A program made the position numbers and the translations under genes. Positions 1 to 11,762 of a DNA stretch of 64,000 nt are shown piece after piece; the first letter of the stretch is position 1, and the number at the start of each line of letters is the position of its first letter. The notes beneath the pieces were generated by a model. That model had not been told where the DNA came from and searched no databases. It saw nothing but the letters and a program-made list of their open reading frames with translations. The stretch comes from Diadema setosum (taxonomy: Eukaryota > Echinodermata > Echinoidea > Diadematoida > Diadematidae): the NCBI GenBank assembly GCA_033980235.1, contig CM067077.1, positions 3,833,972-3,897,971 on the forward strand, given 5' to 3'.

Positions 1-2518
1 GTCTGTGGGTGGGGTAATTTTGGGCACCCTCCACGTGGTTGTCTTCGTATGTGAACCATTTTCACCTTATACCAAGATATTGTAGAACAACAATTCTTTG
101 AGAACTTCCACTGAATTTTAATGGAAATGAAATGAATAGGACGTTATGCACAGAGGTTTTTTTTTTTTTCTTCAAACAGCTGTATTCACGTGTGTATATG
201 TTTTGTACCGGGCCGTGAGGGTATAGGGATAAGTTCGGGTACCTCCCTGCATGCGAGCCACTTTGACTGTGCACCACTTTTTAAAGATGTACACATTGTA
301 GAAAAATGTCTCCGCTGTCAATGCCAATTGTATTTCATGGAAATAACAAAGTCTTTGCTAGACGGCGAAACGACTTTAGAATAAAATCTTGTACGCTTAT
401 AACAACGGAAATCGTGTTGGTTGATGCATGTTTTGTAAATTAATGGTCGTGGGGATAATATGCTCGACTGGGGGAACTTTGGGCACTACCCACAGGGTTT
501 CCTTTGACTGTGCCATCTTCAATAAAACCCTCAAGGATGCAAGATCTTAATGATCAAGATTCGAACAAACCACCCTCCAAATAGAGTTCATTCATTACAA
601 AATTACCATAGACAAATTATAGATGTTGACACTTGTTTAATTTCGTACGTAATATTAATTCTACGTAATGCTACGTAATTCTACGTAATTCTACGTAATA
701 TTAATGGATAAGCTATCATTATCTGTCTGATAACAAACTCTAATCTTATAATAATAATTCATGCTAGTTTACTAATGCTGTAAAGTTTGTTTTTGGTGAA
801 GAGAAACTGAAATATCATATTTGAACACTCTTGATATGCTCATAGCGGGCACTTTGATGCATCAGAATATTCCGTTGGCTCGGAACCCTTTGCATATTAT
901 GCAAATAGACTATGTACATGGTGTAATGTTTGCATTGCACTAGTGACATTGTAAACAGAAGTTTCAACACTTTCGGTGTTCCAGTCTAAAAACTAGAAAC
1001 CTAGTTTTCATGGAAACACTGTATTATTATCATAATGGGAGCTAATTTGCATATTATGGAAATTCAGCCACTTTGCCCCACTGGATTTCTTGTGACTTTT
1101 AGTATGGTTTTTAGGAGCCCATAACAAGTATAGCACTGCAGTGGAATTCCTACTGTTGCAATTAGTGTTGGGTGAAACCCTATTTTGACTGGACTAATGT
1201 GATCTATGACAAAATGTGTATCCGGTCTTTGTTAACAGTGCATCATTTCTTTCAGAAGTACAGTATTTGTTGTAGTAGTCCATCGAGTATAATGAGCTTG
1301 CTCTGGTATCGTACAGAAGTTCATGCAGGACTCGTTTCACCAACATTGATTTCAGTGAGATCAGTGCCACTTAGTGTTTTCAGTTTCACTTAGCAAGTCC
1401 TCGTGACTGAAACATACCAATCAGAAAAGTGAGATAGCGAGACTGAAACCAGTGAAGTGAAACTGAAACCAATGAAAAATTTGTTGAAACACCCTGCAGG
1501 ACTGCAAGAAAGGAAAAAGGCATGAACTAACCATTCTTATTGGGATTGGGGGCGGAGGTAGAGGGTCCCATTTTATGAGAAATTGACTGAATATATGTTC
1601 TGTGCCTAATTGACTTGAACGAAATGCCAGCTTGTGCCAAATGCAAAGCAAAAAACAAAAAATCCAGCTACTGGGATGGAATATATAATATAATACACCA
1701 CTAATAATGAAAATCATGATTTCTGGACAGCTGTGTTATAATGGCTACAGGCAAGTTTGAGTGTAACCATGGTAGCTATGGTCTCTAACAGGTTAGGTCT
1801 AAACTCCAGTCAATTAAATAGCTATGAATTTGCATACTTATGTAAATTTAAAATGGTGTTTAACGTTGAGAAGGTGTTGCATTTTTTTTTGAGAAAAACA
1901 TTGTTTTTAGCATAAAGTTTCCATAGAAATGACCTAATTTGGGCTCAAATCTTTTGAAAAAGAGGTCACAAAATGTGCCTAATTTTGTTTGAAGAAAGGC
2001 AGGAAATAAGAAATACATACACTAGAAACTTATCTCATGATTAATGTCAGTTGTATAATGAACACTTGACATGCTTGAGGTATCCTAAAATTCCCATTCA
2101 TTTATCTGGTTTCTGGGGTAGCCATGTTGATGATGTCATTTCAGCATGTTCCGAAGCAGAACTTCTGGGTAAATTTTACTGATAAGTTTGTTAAGACATA
2201 CAAGTATATTTTCAAATACAAAATTTGTTTGTTATATGATACTTGCCAGTTGACCCCAAATCAGCCTCAATTCCCTGGCTTATAGACTTACAGTTGAAAT
2301 CAACTACAGTACTAGTATATAATCAATTTTAAACAGGGCCCCGGTATTACGAAATCCTATTGTTCGATTGAAGCTATTCGCATGTCCTCGATCGAAAACG
2401 TGCACCGTATACCCAAATAGTATACTAGTACTGTACTGTACTCCTATGTGAACCAATGATTTTTTTCCTACACGCCCCCCCCACCCCCCCCCAGCAGCAC
2501 GCTGCAAAAACTACTACC

Positions 2519-3370
2519 CTGACCTCAAAATTGATATGAAGATTAGTATAAATTCCATGTGATGATTGGTATATCATTCAAAGAATTTAATACTCTTCAT
2601 TTAAACTTGACATTTAAATCATGATAAGTGAACAATTGTATCAAATATTACATTTTATGGAGATTCTGACATTTCCATCATGCGTTGCCTTGGTAACAGA
2701 TTTGTTTTTTTGCCACCATGGGACACTCTTTGACCTGTTAATGCATTTTTTTTTTAATTCTACCCACAAAACTGGTCTAGATGACCCACTTCATCACATC
2801 CAACTTCATTCTCATGCTTTTGGAACCAAATTATGATGACTGAAATGTTTAAATGAGATTATTCAACAATAGAGGGCGTACATCACACTCCCACCTGCAC
2901 ATTCTTGACATGCTTGAATGTCAACTTTGGATGGCCGTAACTTTCTTATTATTTGAGCAATATCTGTGAAATTTTCACATTGTATTGCATACATATTTAG
3001 TATAATTTTGAAGAATATTCAAACAAATTGAATACGTTTTGGTATGATTTAGAGATAGATAAGTTTTATGGTAAAATTGCATTTTTGCAAAAAAATGTGA
3101 AAAAATTGTATTCTGGCCTCAAAATTAAGATAAAGGTTGGTATAACCTCCTACACAATTGGTATCATCATATAGATAATTTAATTTTCTTTAATTTGATA
3201 CCAAAGCCATGATAATTGAACAATTTTATCAAAGGTTACATGTATTTTTATGAGATACTGACATTTTCACCATGCGTTACCATGGAAACGGATTTTTGAC
3301 CACTATGGGACACGCTTTGACCTGTTAACATTGCATTTTTGAAATCTACGCGCAAAACTGGTCTAGATGA
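2519..3370 (+). repeat. Two direct copies of a roughly 260-bp sequence, 594 bp apart
   Basis: 2519-2785 and 3113-3370 align along their length, sharing CCTCAAAATT at the start, CATGATAA(G/T)TGAACAATT in the middle and AAAACTGGTCTAGATGA at the end, with many substitutions. The intervening 330 bp is AT-rich and not obviously repeated. Likely an old segmental duplication or two members of an unknown repeat. Confidence 0.7.
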
Positions 3371-3982
3371 AGTAGATTAAAAAAATATATGTTTGGGGTG
3401 CATGGGAACCCCTTTCTCCTACTAGACTATTCGCTGTTCGCTTGACTCACGTGACCACCCTCACTCGCTTCTCTTGCGATTTGTAACGACAAAGAAAGGG
3501 CCTTTCGCGAAGACTATACCTGATGGCGGGATCCCACCTGACGAGTTAATCGATATCCGAGTGGCCACGTAGAGTGATCCCAAACTCTGAACTCTGTACT
3601 AGACACGTTGTAGGATTGCACCAATCACCAAGTGATTTGTGCTCCTTCCTTGATGTTTTGGAATGTGGTGATCGGGGTCCACCAGGCCCAGGGACGCATA
3701 CACAGTCTCGTGAGGTTCCCCGTCGACTGCTGGTAAAAGTACGCCATGAAGGACGAAGTTTTCACAAGCTTGGTACCTACACTTTTTCATTTGACCCCCC
3801 TCAGAACCACATTTTGATAGTATCGTTGAATTTGTAAGCACTAACATTGCCTTCGTAGTGAAAAGGGTGAGGTGACTCAAGACTGGGCTTACAGGTGACA
3901 GAAACACCAACAAAGGATGGCAGTGCTACATGTGACATTGATTGTAGTGAAGTATACAGACAATGGCTTGTATTATGTTTTA

Positions 3983-3984
<2 letters not shown>

Positions 3985-4018
<34 letters not shown>
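3985..4018. repeat. (TG)n microsatellite
   Basis: About 16 TG units followed by TATGTATG. Confidence 0.9.
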
Positions 4019-4025
<7 letters not shown>

Positions 4026-4449
4026 TTGGTTTTTTTCTCTCTCCCATCTCCCTGACATGTATGACTGGGCTGTAGTAACTGTCCATTATTATGTTGGAGG
4101 AACAAAACACTGGCTGTAGAGTGGCTGAGGAAGAAAGGATGAACGGAAAAAAAAAAAGTTGTCAGCGCGATTAAAGTGAAAGATGGGATGAGAACAGAAA
4201 AGACAAGAGTAGGTGCGACGTGGTGTAACCAAAGAGGTGTAAGCCGAGCAAACGGTGGGAATATCAGCATGAAATTGCATTTGCCAAGACGACCGCGAAA
4301 CCGCTCCCACCAGTAGTGAGTAGACCCCGTCAGCTTCTCCACGAGACCTTGACAACGAATCAAGATGGCCACCCTTGATTGAGTTCATCATTGAGTCATA
4401 ACCGTTGATTCATCAGCTTTCGTCTTTGTTTTCCTTTATATGTTTTAAC

Positions 4450-4492
4450 GTCTGATCATGGAGCTACTACGTTAGTAGCTCCATGGTCTGAT
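4450..4492. mobile_element. Mini-hairpin insertion 1 (29 bp, 7-bp direct repeats)
   Basis: GTCTGAT at 4450-4456 and 4486-4492 flanks a 29-bp hairpin at 4457-4485 with 13-bp perfect arms (CATGGAGCTACTA / TAGTAGCTCCATG) and a 3-nt loop. First of three such units in series. No coding capacity; any mobilising enzyme would have to act in trans. Confidence 0.65.
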
Positions 4493-4529
4493 CAGGGAGG
4501 TGGAAGAAAGACCACCTCCCTGGTCTGAT
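4486..4529. mobile_element. Mini-hairpin insertion 2 (30 bp, 7-bp direct repeats)
   Basis: GTCTGAT at 4486-4492 and 4523-4529 flanks a hairpin at 4493-4522 with arms CAGGGAGGTGG / CCACCTCCCTG and an 8-nt A/G-rich loop. It shares its left flank with hairpin 1, as expected if a second insertion used the same target. Confidence 0.65.
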
Positions 4530-4568
4530 GATCATGGAGCTACTACGTTAGTAGCTCCATGGTCTGAT
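4530..4568. mobile_element. Mini-hairpin insertion 3 (identical in sequence to hairpin 1)
   Basis: The 29-bp hairpin at 4533-4561 is identical to the one at 4457-4485. GTCTGAT follows it at 4562-4568; on its left GTCTGAT is separated by an extra GAT (4530-4532), so this copy does not have a perfectly abutting duplication. Either a small rearrangement followed insertion or the array arose partly by duplication. Confidence 0.55.
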
Positions 4569-4855
4569 GTTTGCGAAATTATAGTACATGTCAACCCCGA
4601 GTGCCTGACAATTTAGTGCGTCCGTTGCAGAAGCGAGCTAGTAATTCCGTCGGCGTACGCCTTCTAAACCACCGTTTGCTTGTCACGCCCCCTGCATATT
4701 AAAATACGTTCATTTTGACAGCAGAGGATGGTTTATCCATTCCGATTGTCATGGAAACGTAATGAACTCTCTTCATGTGACCATCAGTGTGTTTTTTCCA
4801 GTGGCATAAAGTTCGAGGACGCCTTAGTGAGGATAGGAAAGGTGTTCCTGATGAG

Positions 4856-5211
4856 TTAAAGCCACTGTATACCATTGAGAGCAGTGTTAAAAAAAGTTCG
4901 AGATATTGCATTTGATTCATAATTATGTAAAGTTCAGTTGTATCACAAAACATCATATGATGTAAAAATTTCTCAATAAAGCCACAAATACAAGGAGATA
5001 TTCCTATTTCTTTAATAAACCAAAACTGTAGACGGTTTATTCCAGAAACGATTTTGATAAAACCTTTGAGTACATTTTGTATATTTAACAATACTGAAAG
5101 TTGAATAGACTGATTAGCATTTTTACATTGCTTGTTTCTAACTCCCATTATAGTCGAACTATTTTGAAGCTGTTTTTTTTTTTCATCTGCAAATGGTAAA
5201 TAGTGGCTTAA
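4856..5211. mobile_element. Single-arm family C element
   Basis: TTAA at 4856-4859 and 5208-5211 encloses about 348 bp with short terminal inverted repeats AGCCACT / AGTGGCT. Internally it matches the left arm of the 18068 palindrome (TTGTATCACAAAACATC, TATATTTAACAATACT, TCTGCAAATGGTAAA). An antisense open frame across it matches no protein I recognise and is considered spurious. Confidence 0.65.
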
Positions 5212-5327
5212 ATCCATTCAACAGTCAACACCTGCGTCCCGTTTTATAAAAACCTTGTGCGACCTATTTCCATGACATCAGTTAGGTACTAACTAGTACT
5301 ATCCCATCAGTCGTGAGCATATTAGTT

Positions 5328-5341
5328 GTTACCATGGTAAC
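5328..5341. promoter_or_regulatory. Perfect X-box (RFX-type) palindrome
   Basis: GTTACCATGGTAAC is a perfect 14-bp palindrome matching the RFX X-box. A non-palindromic match, GTTACCATGGAAAC, lies at 3276-3289 inside the 594-bp-offset repeat. No gene is recognised beside either, so function is unsupported. Confidence 0.3.
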
Positions 5342-8100
5342 TCGTATCACCTCAATATAGGCTGAAATGTGGTCATGTCCTGTCCTATCGAACTACGCTG
5401 GCGCTTTATTCCTGTCTTGCCGTCACCTGCCGTCATCCCAAGGCGTTACCAGCTCCAGAATTGGATAAAAATCGAATAGGGACGGTTTTACAAAATCAAT
5501 ACACAGAAATGGAAGGTGTATGTGATTAAAACCAGTTGAAGGAAAAAAAAAATGTCTTCTTTGTCCCGCTCCAACTACTGTAGTCCAAGGCAGTACCGGA
5601 ATAGAATGTCTCCACTCCAATGTGCACTCAAGCACGCCCGCATACACACACACACGCACGAAGAGACGCACACGCACACTTCCCTCGATGCTCCGGGGAC
5701 TGAAACTACAGACAAAACATTTCAACAAAGTCAAGCCATTTGTTTATTTTTTGGCCGCAAAGTGCATGTTGTACATGTATAATGCTTGCTGGTAAGCGAG
5801 ATGTTTATTAGATCAGGAGTGACCGCATCATTTCGAGATCTGCGGAAAAAAGGATGAGCCGCGATATTATGTGTGCTCAAAATCGAGAAATTTGATTGGG
5901 TTTGGAATTTGGAGCGGTTAAATCTCGTACATGCATGGTTCACAACGAGCACGTGCGACGTGTTCCACTTGCTTATTGTCCGTCTTTTTTTTTTCCACTT
6001 TCACTCTTCAGACTTTGGAATCTCTCTCCCCTTCTTCCTCATCTCCCCCCCCCCCCCCCCCCATTATTTTCTTTTCCCCATCTCCCTGTCTGTTTCCCAT
6101 AACAGTCGTGCGCCGTAATCTCGCCTTCTCATCGTGGGAAAGTGCCGTTGCATCGCTACTAATCAAAATACCACTGCATTACGGGCGAGCTCCGGGGACA
6201 CTCGCCCGCCCAGTCCCGTACAGGATTACGACGGGCTTTCCCAGGATCAGTGCAAAACGAAATTTCGTCTCGCGGCACCAAACCATGTCGTTCTGACCCA
6301 ACACGCTCAAGAATTTTCCTCACTCGTGTTTCTAATTAGGTGACAAATTGTATGTGTCAAAATTTGTCTTTTTTTCTTTGTTTATTTCAGGTATATTTTG
6401 TGACTCGCACATCTCAAAAGTTCGTTAGTAATTTCACATGCATTGTTTCCAGTTTTTCTTTACTACATGGATTTGATTTTCTTCTTGATTTTCTTTTTGT
6501 GTGGCTTTTTTTTTTACAAGAGCTCTAATCACCTCAGTGATCCAATAGTAGGATAAGTATGAAAGGAAATTCGAAGAGTAACTTGAACAGACAACATCAG
6601 AAGACTGAAAATAAAGCGCGATATTCCTAACGCCACTGTCAATGCTCTAGACCTGAAGATAGTACTCCTATCTTCCTCTTCAAACTAACGAGGGGAAACA
6701 TAGTACATACACCTCCGTGTTCAAACCCATATGGATACACTGGTGTGTGCAAATAAAGGACATTCCCTGTCCATTTTGATTATTTTGGAGAGGTGCGAAT
6801 GGCATAGGGTCAAAGTGGACCCAAATCAGACAGAAAAAAAAAAGTTACTAGCGCCAGTCATCAGAACCACCACCACCAACAACAAATTAGTCCATGATAA
6901 CTCAGGGAGGTGTTCCCACCTCCCTGGATAACTACAGGAAACCAAATACATACATACTACCCCTGTTTTCACATTTTATTGATTGGCATGTAAGAGGAAG
7001 AATCGTAGAATTCTGCAAATGGCCATGTCAGCCCTGACTCCTTTGGGTCTGGACAACGTCACAACACTCCCGCGGATAGTGGCGCGTGCCTCCCGTGGTA
7101 ATTCAATTGTTGAGCTGCTTTCACGAAGAAACGTGGCTCGTGCGACCAGAGAAATTTGGCGGGAGAGAGAGGGAGGGAGGGAGGAAGAGAGGACCTGTCA
7201 AAACCTCGCTGAACTCATCCTTTGCGTCTATTGAGTGTGGTGGAGGAGTGGTTATGAGTGGGGTATGGGTAGGGGAGGTGAGGTGGGGAAGAAAGGAAGG
7301 TGTATCGGAATGGATGCGAAAGCGGGGAGGGGCAAAGAAAGAGTTTCTTCCGTCCTCAAGTTCAACGAGCCATTCGTCGGCCGTATAGGTCCGACAAACA
7401 GTGACTTGCCGCCGCCACTGTATCTTATCTTCAGTGTCATCGCCGTGACACCATCGGACGGAAACCTTGGACGTGGACGGTGCATGGGAGATTCCCTCCC
7501 CGTTCGCTGGTGATGATTTCGACGCGTAGAGGCGGAAAGCCTCGCATCCTTCACATTCTTCCCGTTCATCGCCCCTAGCAGACGACAAGCCACTGGAGGG
7601 AAAAGAAAGTGGACACTTGGTCCTAAACTCCTACACGGGTCTCTTATCTTGGCGATCAATGCGCCCCTAAGCGGCAATTTTCAAATGAGTTCTTACGGTA
7701 TTCATGGTCGATGAATTTTGTTATAAGATCTTATCGGGTCATTGCAGTGTAGCACATGGGCATTCCTTATCTGACCACGCCTCTCCCACTCCTCTCGTCT
7801 TGCCGCCACCCATCCGTTCTCTTCATCCGTCACTTTTTGAATACAAAATTATGTCCGGGTTTCATGATCCCATCAAATCCATTAAAAAAAAAAAATCTTG
7901 TCATCAAACTGGCAACTCAATTTCATGGCATATCACATGACGTTTGACAAGGATAAGATTGAACTGTTTTGTTTTCATATAGCAGATAAAAATAAAGTCA
8001 ATTACTAGTTTCAGACAGAAAACATTGATCCGTTGCCAGTGAGGAATCACTTGTAAGTTTGACGGCTTTTGATAACCCTCTAAAGTAACATAAACAATGG
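5342..8100. other. Geneless stretch with CpG-richer patches
   Basis: Contains a 14-C tract near 6047 and a G+C-richer patch at about 7020-7670 that includes (GGGA)n runs near 7165. Overlapping short frames on both strands there share no recognised domain. A Su(H)-like CGTGGGAA occurs at 6133 by itself. Confidence 0.5.
6896..6933. mobile_element. Mini-hairpin insertion 4 (24 bp, 7-bp direct repeats)
   Basis: GATAACT at 6896-6902 and 6927-6933 flanks a 24-bp hairpin (6903-6926) with perfect 10-bp arms CAGGGAGGTG / CACCTCCCTG and the loop TTCC. Cleanest example of the CAGGGAGGTG type. Confidence 0.7.
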
Positions 8101-8104
8101 TACG

Positions 8105-8271
8105 CAGTGGCGGATCTAGAGGGGGCTCAACCGGCGCACGCCCCCTTTATTTTTCGTTAAAAAAAGAAACTAAAAACAAATGCAATGAAACCCGGAAGTG
8201 GCACCAGAAATATAAGTTGCGCCCCACCCCCCCCCCCCCCACCCTTTACAGAATTCCTCGATCCGCCCCTG
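8105..8271. mobile_element. Short hAT-like MITE with CAGTGGCGGATC ends
   Basis: A 167-bp segment starts CAGTGGCGGATCTAG and ends CGATCCGCCCCTG, an inverted pair resembling the widespread CAGNGGCGGATCCAG termini of hAT-type MITEs. The flanks (ATGGTACG / GTATGTGA) do not give a clear 8-bp duplication, so the class is tentative. The interior has a poly-C tract and A-rich DNA. Confidence 0.5.
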
Positions 8272-8460
8272 GTATGTGACCAAATTAGAATCAAAGAGAC
8301 GTTTAATGATGTCAATGAAAAGTCAATGATATACATAGTATACCATAAAAAGAAAGCAGCAAACAGGTTGTGGTTGTTTTAACTTATGGAGAATTCCGTT
8401 GTTTTAACTTATGGAGAATTCCAGTTTCTCAGAATTTTTCAGAAAAAAAAAAGTTACATT

Positions 8461-8848
8461 TTAAAGGGACTGTGCAGTACTGGTTGAGGTGGGGATTCAT
8501 GTTTTGAACATTCCTAAGTGAGATAATGAAAACCTCTTATGAAATATGAAAGAGCATGTAATTTTATGTAGGATTCAACGTTTATTTGATGAAAATTGGT
8601 TTTCAAATGGCTAAGATATTCAAAAAAGTGCTAGTAATAAAAGGCGACATGCCACAACTTTATTAGGATCTCTTTGTTTCACCTTGTTTTTGGATATCTT
8701 GGCCATTTCAAAACCGATTTTCATCGAATAAACTTTTGATACCCCTTAGAACTGCATGCTCTTTGACATCTCAGAGTGGTTTCTGAATATCTCGCAAAAC
8801 GTTAAAAGCTAAATCCTCACCTCGACCAGAACTGTGCATACCCTTTAA
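8461..8848. mobile_element. Fold-back MITE, family B copy 1 (TTAA target)
   Basis: A 380-bp element (8465-8844) between TTAA at 8461-8464 and 8845-8848. Its two halves are long imperfect inverted repeats beginning AAAGGGACTGTGCAGTACTGG. Related copies lie near 26763, 46027, 49993, 58493 and 61151. TTAA duplications with RGG-type ends fit the Kolobok superfamily; piggyBac also uses TTAA. Non-coding. Confidence 0.8.
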
Positions 8849-9301
8849 GCACAACGGTGAAAATTCTATTGAAATCGAATAGAAATGAGAAAAGTTATGA
8901 AATACTGAAATTTCGGCGATTTTTTGCCAAACAGTTCTCCAAAAGTTGACATGAATATGCAAATGAGTGAGCTCATGTCACACTGTGATACCGTGCTAGC
9001 ATGCAATGTCGCCATTTCATTTTACTAGTAATGTCATGGCTGTGAGAGGTTCGAAAACATAGGGGAAAGAGACTAACAATGCATTCAGTTTCTGATCGTA
9101 CATTCTGTTAAGTCAAATCAAATCAAATTAAATTAGATTTATTTATTTATTTTATTTTATTAATTTATTTCCAATTTCACTTTTTTGGGATATATTTACG
9201 GCAAATCAATAGGTCCTAAAAATGGTTATTTGTTCAAAATCATTGTATTATCCGAAATGAGAGCACAAGTAACCTACAAGCTTGTGGAGATTTAGGGTTA
9301 C

Positions 9302-9436
9302 AGCTCGTTCTTCCTAAGATTCGTTATTCCGAGGGTTCATTGTTCCGAATTTCATTTTCGGATTAACCAATCTTCGGAGTAACGAACCTTCGGAATAACG
9401 AACCTTCGAAATAGCGAACCTTCGGAATAACGAACA
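9302..9436. repeat. TTCGTTATTCCGAAGG-type repeat array 1
   Basis: Starts in one orientation (TTCGTTATTCCGAGGG) and then switches to the inverse (CCTTCGGAATAACGAA repeated). The unit is about 16 bp with interspersed ATTTCATTTTCGGATTAA variants. Confidence 0.75.
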
Positions 9437-10512
9437 GCACCCAGATTGGTTTGGGATACTTAATAAATTGGACTTACAAAAGAAAAAAAAAGAAAATTAT
9501 CTATTGATCGTCTACAGTACTATTATGTTATGAAGTTTATGTTAGACCCTAGCAGTCCCTAGGTTAAATGATTTAGTGTGTTATCATTTTGCTAGTTTTC
9601 ATAGCAAGGGCCGGTATTTTTAAGGCTTTTCCGATGGTCCCACACCTTTTCGACGACGTTATTTTTTTAAGTTATTCTGCAAAAACACATATCCCCAAAA
9701 CCAAATTATACTCTGGTTCTGCATGCGTCCATCTTGCCACTGCACGGTCTTTACCAAACGCCTGTCTGATGTCTGCAATGATTACTGCCACGTGTTTCAG
9801 AATTGAAAATAAATAAATGTGAAAGGGGGGCACAAAGAGGGAGAGAGAGAGAGAAAGAAAGAGAGAGAGACAAAATATAGCTCTCGGGGCCTTTGAGAAA
9901 GGCTATCGAACTCGCGGTGGGGACCGTGAGAAAAGGCGGGCGAGCTCCGAAAGGCGCGTGAGGGCCGTGTCGAGATGACGACCACAGCAGGCGAGGCGCT
10001 GAGTGATGTCACGATAATCGAGCCGAAAATGAAAGAAAGAAAAGAAACAAGAAGCAGGGCGAAACAAGAAAGATTAGGAACTGGGGAGGGGTATACGCGA
10101 TAACTTGACACCAAATTTATGTGCCGCATTACTTCGCGAGGCATCGTTAAGTGATCAGTATATTTCAATGTTGGTAGGCGATGATTTTGATTATTCGGCA
10201 ATAGAAGCATTTTGCGAACAACCAATTTCGATCACGCAAAAACCATGAGAAGCGAAGTGACATGATGGTGAGAGGGTTTAGGAAGAAGTTTATGCTAATT
10301 ATGATTACGTAATAATGACGCTGTAGAACTACACAGACTAATGTTCATTAGCTCATCAATACATCACTAGTCTCAATTTTTACGCTGATGGAAAAGAAGG
10401 AAAAAAATCGCTACTTCTAGCGTTTCATCATCATTCACGACTAATCCTGATAATTCTTCGTAAATGCTGCAACGGAACTTTAGGACGAACTGGCCGCTTA
10501 CATCGAACTCTC

Positions 10513-10514
<2 letters not shown>

Positions 10515-10548
<34 letters not shown>
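10515..10548. repeat. (CA)n microsatellite
   Basis: About 17 CA units; further short CA/CG-rich runs follow to 10830. Confidence 0.9.
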
Positions 10549-10551
<3 letters not shown>

Positions 10552-11564
10552 ACAACACTCACCCTCACTCAGTCACTAGTCCAGATACTGGACGATTTTT
10601 ATCATCCGCAGTCCCCACACACTCGACACCCACCCAATGCGCCCAACCGCTGATTGCGACACTCCACCAATTGGTACTCCCGAAAAATTCAGGAGGGGTG
10701 AATTGTGTAATACAGTGTACATACAGACACCATCAACGTACGTCCGTACACACGCGCGCACACTACGAATACAGTCCAGGAAGTGGACTACTCAGTCATA
10801 TGCACTACGCACACACGCACGCACTTACTCTCACGAAACATAAGTAACGCGGATAGTGAGGAGGAAACAACTAAACAGCACTTCTGTCGTTGTTATCATT
10901 ATTCCTCTCGTCTGCATTTCCCCCTCCTATTTTGGAAAAAAACAAAACAAAACAAAAAACAAAACAAAACAAAACAAAAAACTTCGGCTCTAGGTCGTTG
11001 GAAAACTTTCAATCACACTCGATTGCTGAGAGCAGGCAATCCAATTATCCGTGGGGGACTAATTATGCGCAGTGCGCCAACGCGCGCCTCTGGAGACACC
11101 AAAGTTGCACAGGGTGTGCCAGTAATCACCGATGAGACGAAGTGGGGGAAAACACAAATTTTGTTGCGGCATGGTCTCGAATGAGGTGTTTAGTAAGTAC
11201 TTCCAAAGAATAATGAAACGAAGAAACAAACCAACAAAGGTATAAACAGAGAGAATTTAGGACAACTCTAGCAATCTTAAGAACCCTCTATTTCTCTCTC
11301 CCTCTCTCAGGCGACAAAATACAGAAGTGTGACGGCCCGATTCAACCGAACATGAGAAGTCGTTTTTACAAATTGTATCAAATCATCGACTTAAATCTAT
11401 TTACATCCCCCCCCCCAAAAAAAAAAAAAAACAAAATCTCAGCAAAAGGACGGGGATAGCAGAGCAAACACATGATTCCGAATAGTTAATTCATTTTAAC
11501 TGGAATTGCGGAGCAGCGAGTTGCGTGAAGTTGCTAAAGGCTCGTCAGACGGGATGATGTTCGT

Positions 11565-11762
11565 TATTCCAAAGGTTCGTTCATCCGAAATTGAGATAAG
11601 ATTCGTTATTCCTAAGGTTTGTCATTCCGAAGCACCCAAATTCTCTAAACCTGGATATTCGTTGATCCAAAAATGAAATGGGGTTCGTTAATCCAAACCT
11701 TTGTGGCGTTGTTTCAAAAGTTCTTCATTCATTCCGAAGGTTCGGTATTCGGAAATGAAATA
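11565..11762. repeat. TTCGTTATTCCGAAGG-type repeat array 2
   Basis: Degenerate copies of TTCGTTATTCC(A/G)AAGG and GTTAATCC, all in the forward orientation, with GAAATGAAATA spacers. More diverged than the array at 50596. Confidence 0.65.

Larger units (their letters stand above)
1..4449. other. Geneless AT-rich stretch
   Basis: No convincing coding exon. It contains TTTGGGCAC(C/T)-type motifs near 22 and 478, four copies of CTACGTAAT at 660-705, the paired 260-bp repeats listed separately, and a (TG)n run. The frame at 3574-3837 matches no family I recognise and lacks supporting splice context. Confidence 0.6.

Noticed and set aside
3574..3837. 87-residue frame with a GPPGPG motif
   Set aside because: The short collagen-like motif is isolated; an equally long antisense frame exists and no exon borders support it.
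4699..5217. A 172-residue open frame on the - strand
   Set aside because: It coincides almost exactly with a TTAA-flanked fold-back-type element (4860-5207), has no recognisable domain, and the same sequence in the larger 18068 copy is broken.
7086..7677. Overlapping frames in a GC-richer patch
   Set aside because: Frames on both strands, GGGA simple repeats and no recognised domain; kept only as a possible regulatory patch.
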